A stretch of DNA of 64,000 nucleotides from Thermoplasmatota archaeon. Its GTDB lineage: Archaea > Thermoplasmatota > Penumbrarchaeia > Penumbrarchaeales > Penumbrarchaeaceae. Shown here piece after piece: positions 42,287 to 50,395 of this stretch. Numbering within the stretch: the stretch's first letter is position 1; each line of letters begins with the position of its first letter. A program made the translations under genes and the position numbers. Below the pieces are notes generated by a model. It did no database searches and was not told the origin of the DNA. It worked only from the letters and a program-made list of their open reading frames with translations. The stretch covers positions 1 through 64,000 of the forward strand of contig JALOTP010000002.1 in NCBI GenBank assembly GCA_025457865.1, in the 5' to 3' direction.

Positions 42287-42592
42287 ATCCTGGTCCCTTT
42301 CTCCGGATTTAATGATCAAATAAATGATCCTACAGATATTAACCAATTCTATTAGACGTATTCTATAGTTTATTAAACTTTTTATTTGTTAATATTATCG
42401 AGCAGTGGCAAATGGTTCTGGCATTCGAGGATCACACAGAGACCGTTGTAGGAAGCTTGGTCGTTCGATAAGGGGTCATGTCCATGAGGACCAAAGGTGT
42501 GATTTGGTGGTCATGGACAATACGGAGATCAACAATGAACATGTGTGACAAGATATTAATAATATGTATTACATACTACTACTTGTGGTAAC
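42287..42592. other. Intergenic region, 306 bases, AT-rich with hairpins
   Basis: The left third is AT-rich and contains the minus-strand promoter of the surface protein gene. An imperfect stem-loop (GTCCATGAGGACC at 42480-42492 with GGTGGTCATGGAC at 42506-42518, two mismatches) lies in the middle. The right end holds the vapBC promoter and the palindrome at 42563-42575. No coding frame seen. Confidence 0.5.
42563..42575. promoter_or_regulatory. Candidate VapB operator TATGTA-T-TACATA
   Basis: A perfect 6+1+6 palindrome centred at 42569 lies 18 bases before the VapB-like ATG and overlaps the AT-rich promoter region (TATTAATAATATG). RHH antitoxins of this type usually bind short palindromes in their own promoter. 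Confidence 0.5.
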
Positions 42593-42835
42593 ATGGATTC
42601 AGTCCAAGTGAATATCAGGACACCCGCCGAGCTCGCCCGGGACCTGGATGCGTTGATAGGCGATGGCATGTTCCGGAACCGGACCGAGGCCGTCAACGAG
42701 GGCATAAGGTTAGTGGTCCGTAAACGACGACTTGAGGCTTTGATGGGTCGTATGATCGCCTCCAGGTCCCGAAAGAAGAAGGTGGGCCGAACAGAGGACA
42801 TCATCATGGAGCTCAGGGAAGAGGATGACGGATGA
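42593..42835 (+). CDS. Ribbon-helix-helix antitoxin (VapB-like)
   Basis: 80 residues. The N-terminal strand VQVNIRTPAELARDLDALIGDGMFRNRTEAVNEGIRLVV is an RHH DNA-binding fold. The basic middle (RKRRLEALMGRMIASRSRKKK) and the acidic C-terminus probably wrap the toxin. The stop overlaps the toxin start by 4 bases (ATGA), typical of toxin-antitoxin pairs. It should neutralise the PIN toxin and autoregulate at the palindrome at 42563-42575. Confidence 0.85.
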   Translation: MDSVQVNIRTPAELARDLDALIGDGMFRNRTEAVNEGIRLVVRKRRLEALMGRMIASRSRKKKVGRTEDIIMELREEDDG

Positions 42836-43275
42836 GACAATATCTGGACACCTCGGTAATCCTGAAATGGTTCCTAAAAGACGAGGATGGGATAGATGAG
42901 GCCGATTCTATTTTGAGAGAGATCACATCGCTATCGAACGAATTCGTGACATCCGAATGGACCATACCGGAACTCGTCAGGGGGCTTGTCAAGGGGAAAT
43001 GGTCCAAAGATGAGATAGATGAAGCATTCGGGATGTTCAAGGAGCTCATGGAATTCCAGGGGATAAGGACCGTTCCGGTCTCGGAAGTTGTCATGGACCT
43101 AAAGGATCCTATGGTCAAATATTCCCTTTACGGTTCTGACGCTGTTCACCTAGCCTCCGCTCTGATGACTGGATGCGAAGTTTTCTGGACCGAGGACGGG
43201 CATTTCCACCGGGGGAAGCTTAAAAAGGATATGATGGACAGGGGTCTCAAGGTCCTATCCCTGAAGGATAGATAA
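42832..43275 (+). CDS. PIN-domain toxin (VapC-like RNase)
   Basis: 147 residues. PIN fold with the acidic residues that bind Mg2+: Asp in YLDTSVILKWF, Glu in EWTIPELVRG, Asp in GSDAVHLASALM and Asp in TEDGHF. Such toxins cut tRNA or rRNA when released from VapB. The start overlaps the antitoxin stop (ATGA). A short perfect hairpin CATCCC/GGGATG at 43286-43299 just after the stop may end the transcript. The pair stands alone between a surface protein and the acyl-CoA gene cluster. Confidence 0.87.
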   Translation: MRQYLDTSVILKWFLKDEDGIDEADSILREITSLSNEFVTSEWTIPELVRGLVKGKWSKDEIDEAFGMFKELMEFQGIRTVPVSEVVMDLKDPMVKYSLYGSDAVHLASALMTGCEVFWTEDGHFHRGKLKKDMMDRGLKVLSLKDR

Positions 43276-43411
43276 CATCACTCATCATCCCTTGGGATGA
43301 AGGATATGGAAATTAACTCTTAAAAGTAAACAATTCATAAAAATACCAATAAAAGTAAAACTATAGCAAACGAACCATTCTTTGACAGGACCCCTGATCA
43401 TCAGATGATGT

Positions 43412-44011
43412 TCATCCGAAGGTGAAGTTCTTGGGAAGGTCTTTCTTCTTTGTCCCTTCAGGGACCCAGGAGAGGTCTAGGATGGTATAGGTCGGTTTCT
43501 TGGTATTGAATATGGGGACGACCCTCATTCCCATGACGGGAGTACCCACCGATAGATATCCCATCAATATCGTGCAGACCCCTTCGAACTCTATGTTGAT
43601 GAACTTTATAGGCTTGGGCAGGGTGTTGAAGGCCCCCGACCTCTCGCATATCATGAAGGAATAGATCTTCCCCGTCCTCTTGGCAATGTCGGTGATATCG
43701 ACCTGGGTCGCTCTCATAAGGCAGTCGGGGCAGTGTATCCTGAAGGGCATGAAGATGGAGCCCTTTGACCTGCAGTCATCATTGTCGCAGCGGGACGCAA
43801 CGAGCTTGCCCTGGCTAAGGGACTCGAAGAAGACAGCCTCCCCGCCATATGTATGGACATAGGTCATATCCCTTGGATTGGTGACCCCGACCAGCTTTCC
43901 GCTTTCGTTGATCATGGGAGAATTGGGGGATGCATAATGGAAGTTCCCCTCGAACTTGTACCTGTTGTTGACTACCCTGACCTTACCTCTGGTCTTCTCT
44001 TCGATGCTCAT
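43412..44011 (-). CDS. DUF35 OB-fold/zinc-ribbon protein, partner of the thiolase-like protein
   Basis: 199 residues. The rubredoxin-like zinc ribbon has CDNDDC ... CPDC around residues 75-95, followed by an OB fold (IYSFMICERSGAFNTLPKPIKFINIEFEG). The N-terminal 60 residues are an extra extension. In archaea DUF35 proteins bridge thiolase and HMG-CoA synthase; in actinobacterial steroid degradation a DUF35 domain partners the thiolase-like aldolase Ltp2. The ATG directly abuts the thiolase stop with AAGGAGGTG upstream, so both are co-translated and very likely form a complex. Confidence 0.83.
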   Translation of the reverse strand: MSIEEKTRGKVRVVNNRYKFEGNFHYASPNSPMINESGKLVGVTNPRDMTYVHTYGGEAVFFESLSQGKLVASRCDNDDCRSKGSIFMPFRIHCPDCLMRATQVDITDIAKRTGKIYSFMICERSGAFNTLPKPIKFINIEFEGVCTILMGYLSVGTPVMGMRVVPIFNTKKPTYTILDLSWVPEGTKKKDLPKNFTFG

Positions 44012-45439
44012 TCAAGGACACCTCCTTTCAAGGACATGGTCGGGATGCTGCAGTATCGTGCAGGTCACATGGGAGCCGACACCGGCATGGCTGATGGCAA
44101 GCCCTCTTTTAGCACCCTTCACCTGGAGGTTCTTCCAGTCCTTGGGCTTCTCCCTGCCGAACCGCTTCCACTTCTCCTCGTCCCCGTGCATCTCGCCCCA
44201 TCTGTTCCACAGATGCTGTCCGACCTCGACGACCTGCATGATCCCGGTCGCCCCAACAGCATGCATGCATCCAAGGAGACCGCCGGAGATGTTCGCTGGT
44301 AACTTTCCCGGTCCTCCTGTCTTGGGGTTCGTATGGTAGCAGTCACCGGATTCCACATAGGTCCTCCCCTCACCATAAGGCCTTATCCCTATGTCCTCGT
44401 AGGTCTGGATATCGCTTATGGTGAAGGCATCGTGCAGTTCGACCAGGTCTAGGTCCTCCGTCGGGTCGTGGATCCCGGTCATGTTGTAAGCGTAGTATGC
44501 TGCCATCCTTGCGGCAAGGAACCCTGTGAACCCGGGATATCTCTCTCCTCCCGGGAACCTCTTGTCTATCTCCCTGTATGTCTCCTTCGTCTCGTTGGGA
44601 AGAAGGGGTATCTCCATATCCCTCCTGCATGCGACCCTGAGCGTGTGGCTCCCTGCCGTCACATCTATCTTGAGCGGTGTGTCGGTCAGCTTGTATGCGG
44701 TCTTCTCATCGCAAAGGATGGCACAAGCGGCCCCGACGCTCATCAGGCACGCATCAAGGGCCCTGAGAGGATATGCGACAATAGGGGAGTTGAGCACATC
44801 CTCGACAGTTATCCTCATACCACCATGGGCATGGGGGTTCATCACAGCGTAGTTATGGTTCTTGACCGCTATCTCAGCCATGGTCCTCCTGAAGGATGCT
44901 TCCTCCTTTCCATAGACCTGCCAGTACTTCTGGGCCATGACAGCATAATACCCGGTATAGATATGTCCAAGAGGTGTCTCCCAATCCTTATCCGCAGCAC
45001 AGGAGATGAGGTGGTTCCCCTCATCGGTGGGGACCTCGTCCATCCTCTCCCAGCCCATGGCCAGAGTACAATCTGAATACCCGGAAGCTACAGTCTTGTA
45101 GGCTTCCCAAAGGGTTGATCCTCCCGTTGCCCCCCCAGTTTTTATACCAATGTTGCCAAGAGGGTCAAGACCCAATCTATCATGGATCACAGACTCTCCA
45201 AGGAGCTGGTCCCCGAAATGGTCGGCGAAATGTCCATAGTAACAGGTATGGATGTATTCCTTGAGCTCCCTTGGCTTCATGCCGATGAACTGGGAGGCCT
45301 CTGTCAATGCATCGATGCAGATCTCCTCGGTCCTCTTATCGGGCATGGACCTGTCGAACTTCGAGCATCCACCGGTCACCATGTATACGGGCTTGGACAT
45401 CTTCGGTACCTTGAGCTGTTTATCGCTGAACGTTATCAT
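44012..45439 (-). CDS. Thiolase-superfamily protein lacking the catalytic cysteine
   Basis: 475 residues from an ATG with GAGGTGAAAAG directly upstream. The thiolase fold is clear: VTGGCSKFDRS, IGIKTGGATGGSTLWEA, LDLVELHDAFTISDIQTYEDIG and CMHAVGATGIMQV with the conserved His. At the place of the nucleophilic Cys (usually in CASG or CATG) stands Gly103, and the C-terminal Cys region reads AISHAGVGSHVTCTIL rather than the normal CxGGG. It may therefore be a thiolase-like aldolase (Ltp2-like) or a non-condensing acyl-CoA binding partner. Co-translated with the DUF35 gene downstream. Confidence 0.85.
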   Translation of the reverse strand: MITFSDKQLKVPKMSKPVYMVTGGCSKFDRSMPDKRTEEICIDALTEASQFIGMKPRELKEYIHTCYYGHFADHFGDQLLGESVIHDRLGLDPLGNIGIKTGGATGGSTLWEAYKTVASGYSDCTLAMGWERMDEVPTDEGNHLISCAADKDWETPLGHIYTGYYAVMAQKYWQVYGKEEASFRRTMAEIAVKNHNYAVMNPHAHGGMRITVEDVLNSPIVAYPLRALDACLMSVGAACAILCDEKTAYKLTDTPLKIDVTAGSHTLRVACRRDMEIPLLPNETKETYREIDKRFPGGERYPGFTGFLAARMAAYYAYNMTGIHDPTEDLDLVELHDAFTISDIQTYEDIGIRPYGEGRTYVESGDCYHTNPKTGGPGKLPANISGGLLGCMHAVGATGIMQVVEVGQHLWNRWGEMHGDEEKWKRFGREKPKDWKNLQVKGAKRGLAISHAGVGSHVTCTILQHPDHVLERRCP

Positions 45440-45595
45440 CTTTTCACCTCTGACTCCATGAGCTCTTGAACCTGGACATCATAGGACCGTCAAAAAGCAT
45501 CCGAACGGTCGATGGATGACCGCTACGGTGAATAGGGTCATCATAAAAAATCATTTCCATGGTAAGATGAGCCCCGGTATGCGGCCTAGAGAATA

Positions 45596-46360
45596 TCATT
45601 TCCCTATGATCATTCCCGTAGGGTCTATCTCCTTCAACCTTCTCAGTTCCTCATCGGTTGGTTCCGGAGATGTCGTAACTTGCTCTGGAACGATGAGTTC
45701 GAACCCTGTGTTCTCTATGACCTGCTGGACAGTGATCCCTGGATGTACGCTTAGGAGCTTCATCCTGCAGGTCCTCTCATCAAAGCCCATGAGAGCCAGG
45801 TTGGTTATCACCTTGTATGGTCCAGTGCCCTTGGGAAGGCCAGCCCTCTCCCTAGCCCCCGGACCGTCGATGAACCCAGGTGTCGTGATGAAGCTGACCC
45901 TCTCTGGCAGCTTTGCCTTATCGTGACGGGCTATGATTATGGTCCTCCAGGCTAGAGAACCGAAATCGTTGGCCCCACCGGACCCCGGAAGCCTCGTCAC
46001 GGGATTGTCATGGTCCCCTATCACCGTGGAGTTGAGGTTCCCGTACATGTCCACCTCCGCCCCTCCCAAGAATGCATAATCTATCATCCCGCGCTGACCC
46101 GTTTCCATAATCCCGGCAAGCCCTGTCGCGGCAAGGGCCTTGTGGACGCATCTGGAATCGCCCACAGATATTGGTAGGGTGGGGACTATAGGCGCCATGC
46201 TCCCTGCTTCGAAGAAGATTATGAGGTTCGGTGCATGCGTCTTTTGGGCCAGAAGCCCGGCTATCATGGGCAGTCCAGTTCCCACTCCGACTATCTTTCC
46301 GTCCTCCAGCTGGTGGGATGCGACGCAGGCCATGAGCTCTATGGGCGTATAAGCGGTCAT
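45596..46360 (-). CDS. CoA-transferase, beta subunit (glutaconate CoA-transferase-like)
   Basis: 254 residues. Class I CoA-transferase fold: LEDGKIVGVGTGLPMIAGLLA, LIIFFEAGSMAP with the likely catalytic Glu, GSGGANDFGSLAWRT. This subunit forms the acyl-glutamyl intermediate and swaps CoA between acyl groups. It overlaps the alpha-subunit gene by four bases (ATGA). It could activate an arylacetate or dicarboxylate. An IpdB-like ring-opening role is an alternative given the thiolase-like/DUF35 pair nearby. Confidence 0.88.
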   Translation of the reverse strand: MTAYTPIELMACVASHQLEDGKIVGVGTGLPMIAGLLAQKTHAPNLIIFFEAGSMAPIVPTLPISVGDSRCVHKALAATGLAGIMETGQRGMIDYAFLGGAEVDMYGNLNSTVIGDHDNPVTRLPGSGGANDFGSLAWRTIIIARHDKAKLPERVSFITTPGFIDGPGARERAGLPKGTGPYKVITNLALMGFDERTCRMKLLSVHPGITVQQVIENTGFELIVPEQVTTSPEPTDEELRRLKEIDPTGMIIGK

Positions 46361-47328
46361 CTGAGTTCCTCCAGGCGTCTGAGCTCATGCAATCTCTTGA
46401 TCCCAACAAGGTCCAGATATTCCTCGAAATCCTTTACTGAATAGACCCATTTATCGAGGTAGGCTCTCACCGCCTCATCGCTCGATCCGGCCTTTAGGTA
46501 TTCTCGTATGTGTGGCTCGTCGAAGTAGTATTCGAAGGGCATGTTCCCAGGGTGGCTGCCGTAGGGTGCTTCTATGACGGCGTCCACACAGAAGAATGGG
46601 ATGGTGGTCCTTTCCGGATTCTCTCTGAAAAATGTCTCGGGGACGATTTTCTCAGCGGTGACTATGACCCGCTTGGATGCTTTGGCCAGGTCGTCGTCTT
46701 TGACCGACGTTCCCCTGATTATACAGTTCCCGAACTTATCGGCATAATGTGCATGGATGATGGCAACATCAGGCATCAGTGCGGGCAGTGCCGCAAGCTT
46801 CTGACCAGTAAATGGGCATTCAATGGTCTTTGCGGCGCTGTATTTGAAGGTATCCGAACCCAGGAGGTTCCTTGATGGGAGGAACGGTAGTCCCATGGCA
46901 GCGGCCTTCAATCTCCATGATAGAGCGCCGTTCGACCATTCGACACATCTGATCCTTCCGGATTCAACGGCCCTCCTGCCGTTCTTGGAGAGCCCCCTGT
47001 TCTCGTAACCGAAGGAATATGCGACATCGACGGCATCGACGCAGTCCCCGGCAATCAGGATGTCAAGGTCATGAACTGCGGTATGCCCTGATACCCTGAG
47101 ATGCTTCACCTTGCGCCGGACCATCTCGTATATCATAGGCATGGAGATCCTGATATGTCCGAACCCACCTATCGCGAGATAGCATCCGTCTTTGACGTAC
47201 TTCTCGACGGCCGCCGCTGGAGTCGTCATCTTGTCCTTCAGGCCCCTTTCCTTCTGGTTCCTGTTCCATTCCCTTATGTCCTCGGCCGTGCACGAGCTCA
47301 GCAGTTCACCGATTCCAGATTCGAGCAT
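46357..47328 (-). CDS. CoA-transferase, alpha subunit (glutaconate CoA-transferase-like)
   Basis: 323 residues from the ATG at 47328; a GTG at 47355 would add nine residues. AVEKYVKDGCYLAIGGFGHIRISM is the glycine-rich oxyanion-hole region of GctA-like subunits, followed by VSGHTAVHDLDILIAGDCVDAVDVAYSFGYENRGLS and GSHPGNMPFEYYFDEPHI. With the beta subunit it transfers CoA. A CTTTTATTATG promoter-like tract lies about 35 bases upstream, in the gap shared with the divergent acyl-CoA dehydrogenase gene. Confidence 0.88.
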   Translation of the reverse strand: MLESGIGELLSSCTAEDIREWNRNQKERGLKDKMTTPAAAVEKYVKDGCYLAIGGFGHIRISMPMIYEMVRRKVKHLRVSGHTAVHDLDILIAGDCVDAVDVAYSFGYENRGLSKNGRRAVESGRIRCVEWSNGALSWRLKAAAMGLPFLPSRNLLGSDTFKYSAAKTIECPFTGQKLAALPALMPDVAIIHAHYADKFGNCIIRGTSVKDDDLAKASKRVIVTAEKIVPETFFRENPERTTIPFFCVDAVIEAPYGSHPGNMPFEYYFDEPHIREYLKAGSSDEAVRAYLDKWVYSVKDFEEYLDLVGIKRLHELRRLEELR

Positions 47329-47450
47329 CTTAGGACCCGGACCGACATCGTGCACATCATAATAAAAGGTTCTTAAGCGGCAGGACCGTCAATGCGTTCC
47401 AAGAAAGTTCCTTATATCATCAGGAGTTTTTCCCCCGCAGGTGGCTTTGC

Positions 47451-48590
47451 ATGGATTTTGCACTGACAGAGGAGCAGCGGATGCTGAGACAGGTGGTCAG
47501 GGATTTTTCGGAGCGCGAGATAAGGCCCATAGCCTCGAAGATAGACAAGGAAGGCACCTTCGACATGGAGCTGATACGAAAAATGGGAACCATGGGCCTG
47601 ATGGGAATGACCGTCCCAAGTGAATACGGCGGCTCCGGTCTCGACAGGATAAGCTACAACCTCGCCCTGGAGGAGATAGGCAGGGTCTCGGCGTCGGTAG
47701 GTCTGACAGTGGAGGCGCACAACACATTGGGAGTAGGCCACATATACGAGCTGGGGAACGAGGCCCAGAGAAGGAAGTACCTTCCCAGGCTCACGAGCGG
47801 GGAGGCCCTGGCCTCATGGGCTCTGACAGAGCCCAATGCGGGTTCCGATGCCGGGTCGCTCCAGACAACTGCGGTAAGAGAAGGCGACCACTGGGTCATA
47901 AACGGCTCCAAGCAGTTCATCACCAACGGTCACGCGGCCGAGGTCTTCACGGTCATGGCAAAGACCGACCCGACGAAGGGGGTCAAGGGCATTAGCGCTT
48001 TCATAATCGAAAAGGGGAATCCCGGTCTGAAACTGGGAGTCGAAGAGGACAAGTTAGGGATGAGGGGTTCCATCACATCGGAGATCTTCTTGGAGGACTG
48101 CCGGGTCCCGGCAGAGAACATGGTGGGTGAGCCCGGGAAGGGGTTCACGGGGGCGATGTCCATCCTTGACAGGGGCAGGACAGCGATAGGGGCGCTCTCG
48201 GTCGGTCTCGCGCAGGGAGCCCTGGACGAATGCCTGTCATATTCCAAACAGAGGGTCCAGTTCGGTAAGCCCATATCGAGCTTCCAGGCCATCCAGTGGA
48301 AGCTCGCCGATATGGCCACGGAGATAGATGCCGCAAGGCTTCTGGTCCTCAGGGCCGCGTGGCTCGAGGAGAAGGGAGAACCGTTCTCGAAGGAGGCTTC
48401 CATGGCGAAGCTCTTCGCATCGGAGGTCTGCGTGAAGGCGGCCGTGGACGCGGTTCAGATCCACGGAGGCTACGGCTATACGAAGGAGTATGCCGTTGAA
48501 AGGTTCTTCAGGGACTCCAAGCTCTATACGATAGGCGAAGGTACATCAGAGGTCCAGAGGATGGTCATAGCAAAGAAGCTGGGACTTTGA
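47451..48590 (+). CDS. Acyl-CoA dehydrogenase (short-chain type)
   Basis: 379 residues, standard length. LTEEQRMLRQVVRDFSEREI opens the helical N-domain; ALTEPNAGSDAGSL is the FAD-binding motif and WVINGSKQFITNG the beta-domain; HGGYGYTKEYAVERFFRDSK binds FAD adenine; the catalytic base Glu is in YTIGEGTSEVQ, where butyryl-CoA dehydrogenases have it. It oxidises short acyl-CoAs to enoyl-CoA with electrons to ETF or another acceptor. It is divergent from the CoA-transferase operon, with GGTGG about 12 bases before the ATG. Confidence 0.95.
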   Translation: MDFALTEEQRMLRQVVRDFSEREIRPIASKIDKEGTFDMELIRKMGTMGLMGMTVPSEYGGSGLDRISYNLALEEIGRVSASVGLTVEAHNTLGVGHIYELGNEAQRRKYLPRLTSGEALASWALTEPNAGSDAGSLQTTAVREGDHWVINGSKQFITNGHAAEVFTVMAKTDPTKGVKGISAFIIEKGNPGLKLGVEEDKLGMRGSITSEIFLEDCRVPAENMVGEPGKGFTGAMSILDRGRTAIGALSVGLAQGALDECLSYSKQRVQFGKPISSFQAIQWKLADMATEIDAARLLVLRAAWLEEKGEPFSKEASMAKLFASEVCVKAAVDAVQIHGGYGYTKEYAVERFFRDSKLYTIGEGTSEVQRMVIAKKLGL

Positions 48591-48648
48591 TGGTCCGATA
48601 TCGGAAGGTTATCAATCCCGAAATGAGGTTACAGGGTCCGGTGCCGAC

Positions 48649-49368
48649 GTGATCAAGAGCCGATTCGTTCACAGGGTTTCTATCATTGTCCTTGCTCTGG
48701 ACCTGCTCCTGGTCCTCTCCCTCTTAATAGCCCCACTTACCCTCGATAAAGGAACGGTGATAGGCCTGGATGGGAGGGCCAATGCCCTTGATTACACGGA
48801 CCGATGGGACGACCTCAATCCGTTCGCATCCATCGTTTACCTATTCGGGGATTACAACTGCCATCAGAAGGAGGAGCGCTCCCTTATCCTGAACGGGAAC
48901 CAGCTCCCGGTCTGTGCAAGGGACGTAGCCATCTTCACAGGTATCCTGCTGGGAGCTGCATTGTTGGTTAGGGCATCCGTAGATGACGACCCATCATTGA
49001 CCGTCCTTGGGCAGTTACCAGACAGACTAAGGAAGGGGTTCATTTTCAAAAGGCCCATGCTATCGTTCATATTATTGCTCATCCTGCTCCTGATGCCCAC
49101 AGCGGTGGACGGCGGGGTCCAGATGGTCAGTGGTTTGGGCCTTCTCCCTTTCGGCCTTCATTACGAATCCACCAACCCCACAAGGTTGCTTACAGGCTTC
49201 CCGACAGGTGTTGCTGCAGGTCTGCTCACGACTGCCCTCCTGATGTCCCTTTTCAGCAGGAGGGACAGCGGTCAAAAGGCCCTGATGGGCTATCTTTTCG
49301 TACAGACGAGGTCCGTATTGAACGAAGGGAACAAGAAAGGTGGGGGTGACGGACCTGGAAGCAAATGA
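48649..49368 (+). CDS. DUF2085 membrane protein
   Basis: 239 residues with a GTG start. Five or so transmembrane segments (10-30, 92-110, 134-150, 160-175, 185-205). The family signature is CHQKEERSLILNGNQLPVCARD, with two cysteines and a His on the outer side between TM1 and TM2. Role unknown. The 3' end overlaps the ubiquitin-like gene by 29 bases, so they share a transcript. Confidence 0.78.
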   Translation: MIKSRFVHRVSIIVLALDLLLVLSLLIAPLTLDKGTVIGLDGRANALDYTDRWDDLNPFASIVYLFGDYNCHQKEERSLILNGNQLPVCARDVAIFTGILLGAALLVRASVDDDPSLTVLGQLPDRLRKGFIFKRPMLSFILLLILLLMPTAVDGGVQMVSGLGLLPFGLHYESTNPTRLLTGFPTGVAAGLLTTALLMSLFSRRDSGQKALMGYLFVQTRSVLNEGNKKGGGDGPGSK

Positions 49369-49585
49369 GAGGAACCTGACCCTAATATCATGGAGGGACG
49401 GGACCGAACGTACCATCTCATTCATTGAACAGGAGCAGCTCATATCCGTGCTCAGACGGGCGGGCCATCCGCCCGACGGCGTGCTTGTCCTGGCCGAGGA
49501 GGGACCTATACCTCTCGATGAATGTTTGGACGGTAGCTTCGCAGGCAGGACATTGAAGGTCATAAGGGTAGCATCAGGAGGTTAG
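49340..49585 (+). CDS. Small archaeal ubiquitin-like modifier (MoaD/SAMP-type, C-terminal Gly-Gly)
   Basis: 81 residues. It starts with GTG at 49340 (or GTG at 49346). The pattern is a beta-grasp fold: LISWRDGTERTISFIEQEQLISVLRRAG, VLVLAEEGPIPLDECL and the C-terminal strand TLKVIRVASGG. The terminal Gly-Gly without further residues is the mark of SAMP, Urm1 and MoaD/ThiS proteins, which are activated by an E1-like enzyme for protein conjugation or sulfur transfer. No E1 gene is in the window. It lies between DUF2085 and the GPN GTPase; the distance to the GTPase is 3 bases. Confidence 0.7.
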   Translation: MGVTDLEANERNLTLISWRDGTERTISFIEQEQLISVLRRAGHPPDGVLVLAEEGPIPLDECLDGSFAGRTLKVIRVASGG

Positions 49586-49588
49586 GTC

Positions 49589-50395
49589 ATGGTCGGTCCG
49601 GTCGCCATATACATCCTCGGGACAGCAGGCTGCGGGAAATCGAGCCTTGCGGCATCGTTCTCGGGGTATCTCTCAGAGTACGGCTACAAGCACATGCTGG
49701 TAAACCTTGACCCTGGAGCGGACCTGATCCCTTACGAACCCGACATAGATGTCAGGGACTGGGTCACTCTGGCGGATGTCATGGAAGAGTACGGCCTTGG
49801 ACCCAACGGGGCCCAGATAGTGGCATCCGACCTTGTAGCCCTGAACAGGGACAAGGTCCTGAAGGGAATAGACGTGGATATGGACCAGTATGTGCTCCTT
49901 GACACACCGGGGCAGATGGAGCTTTTCACGTTCAGGGAATCGGCAAGGGAGCTCGTAAAGGGTATCCTTCCTTCAAGGTCCTTCATGGTCTATCTCATAG
50001 ACCCGTTCAATGCAAGGACCCCGTCCGGCCTAATAAGCCAGATGATGCTTTCGAGCCTTGCGAGGCTCAGGTTCCAGCTCCCCTCTGCCGAGGTCATATC
50101 AAAATCTGACATGATAGAACCTGCTCAGATGGAAAGATTGACAAGGTGGTTGGAAAACCCGGACACGCTGCATGATGACAGCATGGAGGAGGCTTCCAGG
50201 ACCTCCAACATGGCCCCGGAGCTCTCGGTGAACATCTTCAGGGCCCTGGAATCGCTCGGCCTGTTCTCAAGGGTATTTCCCGTCTCATCTCAGACCAAAG
50301 AAGGGATGGAAGGTATCTATAGGGCTGTCCAGTACGTCTTTTCAGGGGGCGAGGACCTACCACAAGGTGAACCCACCTCTGATGAAGAGGAATAG
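49589..50395 (+). CDS. GPN-loop GTPase
   Basis: 268 residues. P-loop ILGTAGCGKSSLAA, the characteristic Gly-Pro-Asn loop in EYGLGPNGAQI, Walker B/G3 LLDTPGQMELF and the G4-like ISKSD. The C-terminus is acidic. In archaea and eukaryotes GPN GTPases dimerise and assist assembly of RNA polymerase and other complexes. It starts 3 bases after the SAMP-like gene. Its last 39 bases overlap the convergent glycerate kinase gene. Confidence 0.93.
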   Translation: MVGPVAIYILGTAGCGKSSLAASFSGYLSEYGYKHMLVNLDPGADLIPYEPDIDVRDWVTLADVMEEYGLGPNGAQIVASDLVALNRDKVLKGIDVDMDQYVLLDTPGQMELFTFRESARELVKGILPSRSFMVYLIDPFNARTPSGLISQMMLSSLARLRFQLPSAEVISKSDMIEPAQMERLTRWLENPDTLHDDSMEEASRTSNMAPELSVNIFRALESLGLFSRVFPVSSQTKEGMEGIYRAVQYVFSGGEDLPQGEPTSDEEE

